Assembly (NCBI GenBank): GCA_011046175.1
Contig: DSBB01000306.1
Span: 1-5,726 of the forward strand
DNA from: Candidatus Hydrogenedentota bacterium
GTDB lineage: Bacteria > Hydrogenedentota > Hydrogenedentia > Hydrogenedentales > CAITNO01
Direction of reading: 5' to 3'
DNA length: 5,726 bases
The translations under genes and the position numbers were made by a program. Position 1 is the first letter of the stretch. Every line of letters begins with the position of its first letter. Of the stretch, positions 1-5,726 are shown one piece after another. The notes below the pieces were generated by a model. It was not told the DNA's origin. It saw nothing but the letters and a program-made list of their open reading frames with translations, and made no database searches.

Positions 1-419
1 ATCCCCGCGTTGTGCAGCAGATTAACCGCTTGGTCACGGCGATGCGGCGATGCCGAAAATTCGGATACCACCAATATGATTTTGTAGTCGAGCGAATTAA
101 AAACCGTTTCCGCAATGGCACGGGTCTGCTCGGAGGCGACGCGGGCGAACACGGGGTTTGACTCTATTACGGAGGCGTACATGCGGTCGGCGTGCCAGGC
201 GCGCACCTCGACAACCGCGCGTTGAACGGACTGTACGTCGCCGGGACGCAACAGACAGGCCGGTTCGCCCGGCGCGGCCTGCTTGGGCTGTTCCACAAAT
301 AGCAGGGAACCGGCGGATTCAACATCCCGCAACGCCTCTTCAAATTGCCAATGGGGCAATACATAGAAAAGATTGAGTTCAAAGAACTCGCGAACCAGTT
401 GCATGTTCAAATCGCTCAT
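1..419 (-). CDS. Unrecognised protein, N-terminal 139 residues (partial, runs off the window)
   Basis: I do not recognise this protein. The frame is open from the ATG at 419 to the window edge, giving 139 residues beginning MSDLNMQLVREFFELN. The start is supported by an AAGGA Shine-Dalgarno (431-435, 11 bases upstream) inside the end of the TPR gene, and by the 4-base ATGA overlap with that gene's stop, which suggests translational coupling. There is no signal peptide or membrane segment, so it is probably cytoplasmic. Visible elements are an amphipathic N-terminal helix (about residues 5-20), a hydrophobic strand SLLFVEQ (38-44), a segment VVEVRAWHADR (69-79), and near the end a strand YKIILVVSEF (112-121) followed by a helix rich in charged residues. 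That strand-helix order suggests an alpha/beta fold, but no catalytic motif is evident. Continuous codon-like sequence and operon position make it a real gene. Its function is unknown. Confidence 0.8.
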   Translation of the reverse strand, partial: MSDLNMQLVREFFELNLFYVLPHWQFEEALRDVESAGSLLFVEQPKQAAPGEPACLLRPGDVQSVQRAVVEVRAWHADRMYASVIESNPVFARVASEQTRAIAETVFNSLDYKIILVVSEFSASPHRRDQAVNLLHNAG

Positions 420-1264
420 ACGTTTGCTGTTCCTTCATCACCAGACGCGGTTTTTACAAGGCGCTTGCCTGTTTCGTTATCCGGCGCAAGCGCCAGAATT
501 TTCGCGCCCATTTCTTTTGCCGAATCGTATCGCCCCAATTTCTTTAGGCACAATCCCGCCATGCACAGCATATCCAGCACAGTAAAATGTTCGTTATAGG
601 CGCTGTAATGAACGTCATTATCGGCTTTGGCAAGGGCTGACTGAAAATCATCCAGCGCGGCGCTGTAGTTTTCCTGATAGTAGTATGCCAATCCCCGAAG
701 ATAATAGCCGGTCGCCTGCCCTGCGTTGGCGTCAATGGTTTGATCCATGCGCTCTATCGCTTTTGAATAACCGGCCGCCGCAACTCCGGGCATATCGCAT
801 TTGTCCGCGCTCCGGGCGTTCAGAAAATAGGCGTCATAATGATCATAGCCCTGGTCAATGGCGTGTTGGGTCAGATTAACCGCCGTTCCCCACTGTTCCT
901 TTGCCGCGGCGCAGCGCGCCAATCCAATAATGGCGCGGGGCTCTTCCGATTTAATCTGCAAGGCGTCGGAAAATTGCTGCCGCGCCTCCTCCACGCGCCC
1001 GAGCAGCAGCAGGGCGTAACCCGCGTCAACAAGCGGCTGCGGTTGTAACAGATGTTTAGCCGCTTCCCGAAAATGTTCCAACGCATCTGTGGGCTTTCCC
1101 ATCCGCAGCAAACATTTTCCCAATTGGAAGCGGGCATTATGCATTTGCGCGTTCAGTTCCAACGCGCGCGTAAAACGGCTTGCGGCAAGGCCCAAATCGC
1201 CTTTCATGGCGGCTGTCAGGCCTTCCTCATAATAACTGTCGGCTGTTTCTCCGCCAAACAACAT
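416..1264 (-). CDS. Tetratricopeptide repeat (TPR) protein
   Basis: A 282-residue protein built almost entirely of TPR helix pairs, a fold that normally mediates protein-protein contacts. About seven repeats can be laid out by eye, near residues 8-40, 42-74, 76-108, 109-141, 142-174, 184-216 and 228-261. They show the typical pattern of small and aromatic positions, for example EGLTAAMKGDLGLAASRFTRAL, GYALLLLGRVEEARQQFSDAL and RGLAYYYQENYSAALDDF. There is no signal peptide, membrane helix or enzymatic domain, so a cytoplasmic scaffold or adaptor is likely. The ATG at 1264 has GAGGA (1276-1280) 11 bases upstream. The gene lies 29 bases after aroB, and its TGA overlaps the ATG of the next gene by 4 bases (416-419), which makes that downstream protein the obvious candidate partner. 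The family is certain; the partner and role are inferred. Confidence 0.92.
   Translation of the reverse strand: MLFGGETADSYYEEGLTAAMKGDLGLAASRFTRALELNAQMHNARFQLGKCLLRMGKPTDALEHFREAAKHLLQPQPLVDAGYALLLLGRVEEARQQFSDALQIKSEEPRAIIGLARCAAAKEQWGTAVNLTQHAIDQGYDHYDAYFLNARSADKCDMPGVAAAGYSKAIERMDQTIDANAGQATGYYLRGLAYYYQENYSAALDDFQSALAKADNDVHYSAYNEHFTVLDMLCMAGLCLKKLGRYDSAKEMGAKILALAPDNETGKRLVKTASGDEGTANV
431..435 (-). promoter_or_regulatory. Ribosome binding site for the partial unknown gene
   Basis: Reads AAGGA on the minus strand, 11 bases before the ATG at 419. It sits inside the last codons of the upstream TPR gene. It supports 419 as the start over the next in-frame ATG five codons later (methionine 6). 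The spacing is slightly long, which fits a start partly dependent on ribosomes finishing the TPR gene. Confidence 0.5.
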
Positions 1265-1293
1265 AGATGCAAATATCCTCTATAGGGGTCTCA

Positions 1294-2379
1294 TCAAGAC
1301 AACGCTTGAAAGGCTCTTCGCGCCTGCTCTTCCGTTATATCGGTGCGCTGTGTTACGACGCCAACACGTTGCGGCAGGATGAATTTTAATTTTCCAGCGC
1401 GGGCTTTTTTATCCTTTTTCATGGCCGCCAGCGCTGCTTCCACAGGCAGGTCAGCCCATGTGGTCGGCAGCTGATACGCGTCAATACAGGCCCGTTGACG
1501 CGCTGTGAAATCGGAATCCGCCAATCCGACGGCCTGGGACAATACGCCCGCGGCGTGCATGCCGAGCGCGACGGCTTCACCATGCAAAAACAGTTCATAA
1601 TTACTGACCGTCTCGATGGCATGTCCAAACGTATGCCCGTAATTGAGTATGGCGCGGCGACCGTGTTCATGCTCGTCCTCAACAACAACATCGGTCTTGA
1701 TCTCACAGGAACGGGCAATGGGATATTCCAGCGCGTCCAAATCGCCCGACAGAATGGCGTCCGCATGTTTTTCCATGTAAACAAACAAATCCGGATCAGC
1801 GATAACCCCGTGTTTGATAATCTCCGCGCAACCGGCGCGCAGCTCGCGAACAGGTAGCGAAAGCAGCAAATCCATGTCAATGATAACGCTTTTCGGCTGG
1901 TGAAAAGCGCCTATGGCGTTTTTGCCCAATGCATGGTCCACCGCGGTTTTGCCGCCAACACTGGAATCCACCTGCGCGACAACCGTAGTCGGCGCCTGAA
2001 TATAGGGGATGCCGCGCATAAAACACGCGGCGGCGAATCCCGCGACATCGCCGACCACGCCGCCGCCAAGGGCGACTAAAGCGCTGGCGCGATCAAGCCC
2101 CCCCTCAAGCATGGCGCCGCAGATTTCTTCAATTCGTGCCAGTTGTTTGGAATTTTCGCCGGCGGGCATGGTATGAACAACACAGCGATATCCGGCTTTT
2201 TCGATTTCAATGCGCGCAGGCTCCGCGTAAAGAGGCGCCACGTTGGCGTCCGTTATCAGGCCCACTGCGCCGCGTATATCCAATTCCCGTAAACTGGCGC
2301 CGATGCGTGACAGGATTCCCCTTCCGATATGAATGTCATACCGGCGTTCTCCAAGAGGCACATGAATTGTTTGCGCCAT
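1294..2379 (-). CDS. aroB: 3-dehydroquinate synthase
   Basis: A complete 361-residue AroB, the usual length. The family converts DAHP to 3-dehydroquinate, the second step of the shikimate pathway to aromatic amino acids, using NAD+ and a divalent metal in the cytoplasm. The NAD-binding glycine-rich motif ALGGGVVGDVAGF lies at residues 103-115 and the signature PTTVVAQVDSSVGGKTAV at 130-147. The metal ligands expected for the family are present as E186 (GCAEIIKHG), H249 (NYGHTFGHAIE) and H266 (HGEAVALGM), with the usual 17-residue histidine spacing. The KKDKK segment (321-325) typical of true dehydroquinate synthases is also intact, which argues against a 2-epi-5-epi-valiolone or deoxy-scyllo-inosose synthase. 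The ATG at 2379 follows AAGGTG (2388-2393) by 8 bases. The gene ends in tandem TGA codons (1296-1291). It starts 15 bases after the oxidoreductase gene and is probably cotranscribed with it. Confidence 0.97.
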   Translation of the reverse strand: MAQTIHVPLGERRYDIHIGRGILSRIGASLRELDIRGAVGLITDANVAPLYAEPARIEIEKAGYRCVVHTMPAGENSKQLARIEEICGAMLEGGLDRASALVALGGGVVGDVAGFAAACFMRGIPYIQAPTTVVAQVDSSVGGKTAVDHALGKNAIGAFHQPKSVIIDMDLLLSLPVRELRAGCAEIIKHGVIADPDLFVYMEKHADAILSGDLDALEYPIARSCEIKTDVVVEDEHEHGRRAILNYGHTFGHAIETVSNYELFLHGEAVALGMHAAGVLSQAVGLADSDFTARQRACIDAYQLPTTWADLPVEAALAAMKKDKKARAGKLKFILPQRVGVVTQRTDITEEQARRAFQALS

Positions 2380-2394
2380 AAAAAATGCACCTTG

Positions 2395-3429
2395 TCAATG
2401 TTTGATTTTGACCGTGCGCCCGGTCAAAGCCGCCTTTTCCGCAGCCAGGATTACTTCCAACGATTTCATTCCTTCATAACCCGTGCAATACGGTTTTTCC
2501 TCGCCTTTGATTGCGCGGCAGAACGCGCCGCCCGCGTCCAATCCCCAGCCGCCGGCTGCGTTGGTGGGCGGCGGCGGAAGTTCAAATACTATCTGGCAAC
2601 ACGGCTTAATCAGGTTCGCCACCAGCGGCCTGTCGGGAAAAAGGCAAATCTGGAGCGTTCCGTTTGCGCAATGGAGCACCGTGTAATTCGCCTCGGCGCC
2701 CTTGACGGTCCAAGACGCCGCCAATGTGCCCACTGTGCCGTCGGTGAACTTCAACGCGGAAACGAAGTTGTCCTCCACCGTTGCACGCGGTTTTTCAAGA
2801 CGCTCGAAAAAGCCGTTGACTTCCGACACCTCCTTGCCCGTCAGAAAACGCAACAGATCGGCCTTATGCACGCCCAAGTCAGCCATGGCCCCAAAACGCG
2901 CCTCCTTTTTATTAAAAAACCATTTGCCCGTCGGGCTCCAATCTTCCGGGCCGGAATGACCGAACATGGCCGTAATATGCAAAACCTTTCCCATAATGCC
3001 GCTGTCCATCACTTCCTTTGCCTTGACGTGGGCGGGAAACAACCGCTGGCTTTGATTGACCATGAGCACTCTGTCCGCCTTTTTGGCGGCGTCCAGCATT
3101 TTCCTCGCTTCCGCCATGCTTGTCGCCATGGGTTTTTCAACAAGCACATGACAGCCCGCTTTCAAGGCTGTAATAGTAACCGGCGCATGCAAATAGTTGG
3201 GAAGACATACTGAAACGGCTTCCACGCCCGCCTTTTTCAACATTTCCTTGTAATCGGAAAAGATAAGCGCATCCGGCGCAAGCCGTCCAGCCAATAACTG
3301 CGCCTTTTTTTTGACAACATCACAGCAGGCCACCAGTTCCGCGTCAGGACTACAGGCGTAATCCGGTCCATGCAAATGTTGCGCTATCGCGCCGCAGCCA
3401 ATAATACCAACCCGAACTTTTTTACGCAT
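2395..3429 (-). CDS. Gfo/Idh/MocA family NAD(P)-dependent oxidoreductase
   Basis: A 344-residue dehydrogenase of the glucose-fructose oxidoreductase / inositol dehydrogenase / rhizopine catabolism family. The N-terminal Rossmann domain opens with VRVGIIGCGAIA (residues 5-16), the dinucleotide-binding glycine motif. The family's EKP motif is at 98-100 (CHVLVEKPMATS); its lysine normally contributes to catalysis. The C-terminal alpha/beta domain carries ADLGVHKADLLRFLTG (183-198), where D184 and H188 match the conserved acid and catalytic histidine. There is no twin-arginine or other signal peptide, so it is cytoplasmic. Members act on sugars, sugar acids, inositols or their derivatives, and the substrate cannot be read from sequence. 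The ATG at 3429 follows AAGGA (3439-3443) by 9 bases. It probably leads the operon continuing into aroB 15 bases later. A homopolymer of eight A falls in codons for KKK near residue 40. Confidence 0.93.
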   Translation of the reverse strand: MRKKVRVGIIGCGAIAQHLHGPDYACSPDAELVACCDVVKKKAQLLAGRLAPDALIFSDYKEMLKKAGVEAVSVCLPNYLHAPVTITALKAGCHVLVEKPMATSMAEARKMLDAAKKADRVLMVNQSQRLFPAHVKAKEVMDSGIMGKVLHITAMFGHSGPEDWSPTGKWFFNKKEARFGAMADLGVHKADLLRFLTGKEVSEVNGFFERLEKPRATVEDNFVSALKFTDGTVGTLAASWTVKGAEANYTVLHCANGTLQICLFPDRPLVANLIKPCCQIVFELPPPPTNAAGGWGLDAGGAFCRAIKGEEKPYCTGYEGMKSLEVILAAEKAALTGRTVKIKH

Positions 3430-3487
3430 TACGCTTTTTCCTTATCCGTATCGGTTAATCGGGGAAATTAAGCGGATCACAAATGAA

Positions 3488-3592
3488 TCAGCCGATTTCT
3501 CCCAAATGTTCCAGAAAACCATACATCAACGTCAACTGTTCGCCATTGTAGAGGGAAACCGCACAACAACGCAAACGAAACAATCTTTTCAA
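3488..3592 (-). CDS. Doubtful small reading frame in the YjbQ-oxidoreductase gap (34 codons)
   Basis: If read from the TTG at 3592, this frame encodes 34 residues beginning LKRLFRLRCCAVSLYNGEQL (as methionine at the start) and ending in GFLEHLGEIG before TGA. A GGGAG sequence in the last codons of the YjbQ-family gene lies about 11 bases upstream of the TTG. An ATG is present inside, leaving only 12 codons. The C-terminal half looks more protein-like than random DNA, so it could be a small gene, the tail of a decayed gene, or chance. It overlaps the promoter-like sequence at 3545-3574, so both readings are unlikely to be right together. No family is recognised. Confidence 0.15.
   Translation of the reverse strand: MKRLFRLRCCAVSLYNGEQLTLMYGFLEHLGEIG
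3545..3574 (-). promoter_or_regulatory. Possible sigma70-type promoter ahead of the oxidoreductase-aroB operon
   Basis: On the minus strand, TACAAT (3550-3545) matches the -10 consensus at five of six positions. TTGCGT (3574-3569) lies 18 bases upstream and keeps only the TTG of the -35 consensus. It sits in the 170-base gap after the YjbQ-family gene, about 115 bases before the oxidoreductase ATG, which is a sensible place for an operon promoter. The -35 match is poor, and sequences like this occur by chance, so this is a suggestion only. No clear hairpin terminator or operator palindrome is visible in the same gap. Confidence 0.25.
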
Positions 3593-3599
3593 ATACGGG

Positions 3600-4013
3600 T
3601 CATTCTCCCATGGCCTTGATGATTAGTCGTTTGCGACGCATGCCGTCAAACTCGGCGTAATACACCTGCTGCCATGGACCAAGATCAAGCTGGCCGTTGG
3701 TGATGGGAATAATGACCTCATGATGAACAAGGAGGTTCTTCAAATGGGCGTCGCCGTTGGTTTCCCCCGTGCGATGGTGGCGATAGTCGTCTTTGTATGG
3801 CGCAAGATGTTCAAGCCAGTCGTCAATATCCTGGATAAGCCCATTTTCCGCGTCATTGATATATACGCCCGCGGTAATGTGCATGGCGGACACAAGCGCC
3901 ATCCCTTCGCGAATGCCGCTTTTCTGGACCACCGTTTCCACATCCGACGTGATGTTGATGTATTCTCTTTTTTTTTGCGTGTTAAATTCCATGTACTCTG
4001 TGGCGAATTTCAT
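3600..4013 (-). CDS. YjbQ / UPF0047 family protein
   Basis: A complete 137-residue protein, the normal length for this small single-domain cytoplasmic family. Conserved features in order are SAMHITAGVYINDAEN (residues 42-57, with H45), DIDDWL (62-67), YRHHRTGETNGDAHLKNLL (77-95, with H79/H80, N86, D88 and H90), IPITNGQLDLGPWQQV (102-117), and EFDGMRRKR (121-129). The histidines and acids form the site seen as a metal or phosphate pocket in family structures. The physiological role is not settled; weak thiamine phosphate synthase activity has been described for E. coli YjbQ, which does not prove that role here. The ATG at 4013 follows AAAGGGA (4021-4027) by 7 bases. It begins 33 bases after the beta-galactosidase stop, so the two are probably cotranscribed. 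A run of nine A lies in codons 13-16 and may invite slippage. Confidence 0.92.
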   Translation of the reverse strand: MKFATEYMEFNTQKKREYINITSDVETVVQKSGIREGMALVSAMHITAGVYINDAENGLIQDIDDWLEHLAPYKDDYRHHRTGETNGDAHLKNLLVHHEVIIPITNGQLDLGPWQQVYYAEFDGMRRKRLIIKAMGE

Positions 4014-4046
4014 GTTTTCATCCCTTTCATAAAATTGTTCCCATTT

Positions 4047-5726
4047 TTATATCCCCGAGTATGCGCGTTTGCTTAACTCGAACAGGTCTTCCTTTCCAGT
4101 CGTCAACGCAGTGAGACGGAAGGCGTAGGTGAAATTTGTGCCCGTCAACCGGTATTTTTCCATGGGCAGCGCGCCCCAGCTGTCATCACCGCCCACGCCC
4201 ATTTGCCGATGGTCAAAATTAACCGTAACAATGTCGCGACGCGGCAGCAGGCAGTCGTGGTCGGCGGATTCCAAGTCCTGCTGCGTATAAGGCCACGCGC
4301 CGCCGCAGAGACGGGGCATGCCGGACGCGAGTAATCCCCGCCCGTTTTCGTCCGTTAATGCCATCCATCGCATTTCCGTGCGGTTACCGTTTTCCTGCGG
4401 TCGCACGTACGCATGGACGCACAGCTCGACTGCGTTTCGATATAATCCGACCACGCCGCCGGTTTTTCGATCCCAGTATGTTTCGTGAGGGCCGCGTCCG
4501 AACCACGCCATTTGGTTGTATTTGCCGGGCAGCGCCGTTTGCATGCCGAATCGAGGCGGCTCAGGCGTGGACGCGTCCCGCTGCATGGAAAGTGCAACCG
4601 TCACATCGCCGTTGCCGTATACCGTGTAGGCGACGAGCATCACCGCGAGGTTTTCGGGCAGCGCGCTTTGCGCTTCGACGCAGGCGATGCCCGGCGCGGG
4701 CCGGGTGACCGACACTTTGTTGACGCGCCGCCGCGCCGGCGCATCGCGCCAGAATTCCAGCCGTTGCGGCATGTTGTTTCCCCGGTCGTTATCCGTGGGC
4801 GCACGCCAGAAATTGGGACGCAACGGCGACGCGAGCATCTCAGTTTTTCCGACATTCCAAGAGATGAGATCGCCGGTTGCTTTGTCCACTGCCACCGAAA
4901 AATCTTTCCCCGAGATCACAATGTCTTTTGCCGATTCATTTACGAGAAGCGGGGGAAGCGTTTCCACTTTGGTTGCAACCGCCGGGAGCGACGCCACGGG
5001 CAAAATGAATTGCTCCCATGCTGTTTCAAAGCCTGCGGGCGCCCACGCCTCTTCCTCCGCAAGTCGGGCCGACAGCTTAATGAAATACTCTGTTGCAGGA
5101 TAAACAATTGGCGGCGTGAAGGGAATCGCAACCGTTTCACTTTCACCCGGCGGGATCGCCCTGACGGGCAGTACGCCTTGTTCAAGCAAATTGCCGTCGC
5201 TCATGATCTCCCAGTGCATTTCGAGGCGGCCAGCGTCCAAAAAGTAATGTTTGTTGTGGATGCGCAACTCACCCCTGCGCAAGTCCACCGGTTCAAATGT
5301 AATGTATTGATATACTTTCTTTACTTCCGCCGCCGAGGGATTGGGCGTCCTGTCAGCTTGGAACAGGCCGTCGCAGCAGAAAATATCGTCATGGCGGCGT
5401 TCCCCGTAATCGCCGCCATACGCCCAAAACCAATTTTCTTTGTAATGGGGCGCGGGTGTTTTGCGGCTGCCCCTGGGATCGTCGAAGCGCTTGCGCAGCG
5501 CTTGGTCAACAAAATCCCAGATGCAACCGCCCATGAAGACGGGATGCGATTCAAACACATCCCAGTAGTCCTGCAGATTGCCCACACTGTTGCCCATTGC
5601 ATGGGCGTACTCGCAAAGCATAAAGGGCTTTTCATGTTCTGCTGCCGCGTATTCAAGCAACTGGGGGATGCGCCAGTACATCTCGCTGTGTACGTCCGCG
5701 ACGTCATTATAGCGTTCGTAATGCAC
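4047..5726 (-). CDS. Beta-galactosidase, LacZ-type glycoside hydrolase family 2, C-terminal 560 residues (partial)
   Basis: The open frame enters from the window's right edge, so the true start and N-terminus lie outside; the GTG at 5726 is only the first complete codon. GH2 beta-galactosidases hydrolyse terminal beta-galactosides by a retaining mechanism. Residue numbers here count from the window edge. The nucleophile motif FMLCEYAHAMGNS contains E39, equivalent to E537 of E. coli LacZ. The acid/base glutamate (E461 in LacZ) would be about 76 residues earlier, off the window. GGCIWDFVDQ (66-75) and YGGDYGE (103-109) complete the barrel. The beta-galactosidase small-chain domain (about 268-555) shows WRAPTDNDRG (307-316), WFGRGPHETYWDR (408-420), and QMGVGGDDSW (508-517), where W517 matches LacZ W999. 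About 520 residues follow the nucleophile against 486 in LacZ, so the full protein is probably just over 1000 residues. Exact substrate and cellular location cannot be judged without the N-terminus. Confidence 0.95.
   Translation of the reverse strand: MHYERYNDVADVHSEMYWRIPQLLEYAAAEHEKPFMLCEYAHAMGNSVGNLQDYWDVFESHPVFMGGCIWDFVDQALRKRFDDPRGSRKTPAPHYKENWFWAYGGDYGERRHDDIFCCDGLFQADRTPNPSAAEVKKVYQYITFEPVDLRRGELRIHNKHYFLDAGRLEMHWEIMSDGNLLEQGVLPVRAIPPGESETVAIPFTPPIVYPATEYFIKLSARLAEEEAWAPAGFETAWEQFILPVASLPAVATKVETLPPLLVNESAKDIVISGKDFSVAVDKATGDLISWNVGKTEMLASPLRPNFWRAPTDNDRGNNMPQRLEFWRDAPARRRVNKVSVTRPAPGIACVEAQSALPENLAVMLVAYTVYGNGDVTVALSMQRDASTPEPPRFGMQTALPGKYNQMAWFGRGPHETYWDRKTGGVVGLYRNAVELCVHAYVRPQENGNRTEMRWMALTDENGRGLLASGMPRLCGGAWPYTQQDLESADHDCLLPRRDIVTVNFDHRQMGVGGDDSWGALPMEKYRLTGTNFTYAFRLTALTTGKEDLFELSKRAYSGI

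Noticed and set aside
158..376. Plus-strand arginine-rich frame at the left edge
   Set aside because: The composition (runs of R and A) is typical of an antisense frame. The minus-strand frame is continuous, has a ribosome binding site and overlaps the TPR gene in the manner of a real operon gene.
1265..1293. Possible regulatory site between aroB and the TPR gene
   Set aside because: The 29 bases contain only a second TGA in tandem with the aroB stop and the ribosome binding site of the next gene. No palindrome or promoter is visible.
2329..3213. Long plus-strand open frame of 294 codons
   Set aside because: It lies opposite the oxidoreductase and the start of aroB, both of which have full family motifs. 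Its translation is rich in R, H and A with no domain, as expected for an antisense shadow in GC-rich coding DNA.
3457..3497. Inverted six-base match AATCGG / CCGATT in the gap before the oxidoreductase
   Set aside because: The arms are short, about 30 bases apart, and not followed by a T run, so this is neither a terminator nor a convincing operator.
3720..4076. Plus-strand open frame of 118 codons opposite the YjbQ-family gene
   Set aside because: The minus-strand frame carries the complete conserved UPF0047 pattern and a good ribosome binding site. The plus-strand translation is hydrophobic and low in recognisable structure.
4358..5103. Plus-strand open frames opposite the beta-galactosidase
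   Set aside because: The minus-strand frame matches GH2 motifs throughout. The opposing translations are dominated by R, A, S and P with no motif.

Overview
All recognisable genes lie on the minus strand, so transcription runs from high to low coordinates. The layout is compact and bacterial: Shine-Dalgarno sequences are clear, intergenic gaps are short and one pair of genes overlaps. The DNA is moderately GC-rich. The species cannot be fixed from the sequence. The gene content and protein style (a large LacZ-type GH2 enzyme, a Gfo/Idh/MocA oxidoreductase, and aroB beside a TPR gene) would suit a sugar-degrading bacterium of the Lentisphaerota/Kiritimatiellota/Verrucomicrobiota kind. That placement is only an inference.

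In the direction of transcription, the window opens with the C-terminal part of a GH2 beta-galactosidase (5726-4047). Thirty-three bases later comes a complete YjbQ/UPF0047 family gene (4013-3600). A 170-base gap follows (3599-3430). It is the only sizeable non-coding stretch and holds a weak promoter-like sequence and a doubtful 34-codon reading frame. After it comes a tight four-gene run: a Gfo/Idh/MocA oxidoreductase (3429-2395), 3-dehydroquinate synthase aroB (2379-1294), a soluble protein made almost wholly of TPR repeats (1264-416), and the first 139 residues of a protein I do not recognise (419 to the window edge). Gaps in this run are 15 bases, 29 bases and a 4-base ATGA overlap, so it looks like one operon.

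Functionally, the upstream genes point to galactoside breakdown and redox chemistry on sugars or cyclitols. aroB supplies the second step of the shikimate pathway. The TPR protein and the unknown protein are probably co-translated and are the least explained part of the window. I see no tRNA or rRNA gene, mobile element, CRISPR array or convincing terminator, and no clear evidence of a wholly new system. The best candidate for something undescribed is the TPR/unknown-protein pair behind aroB.
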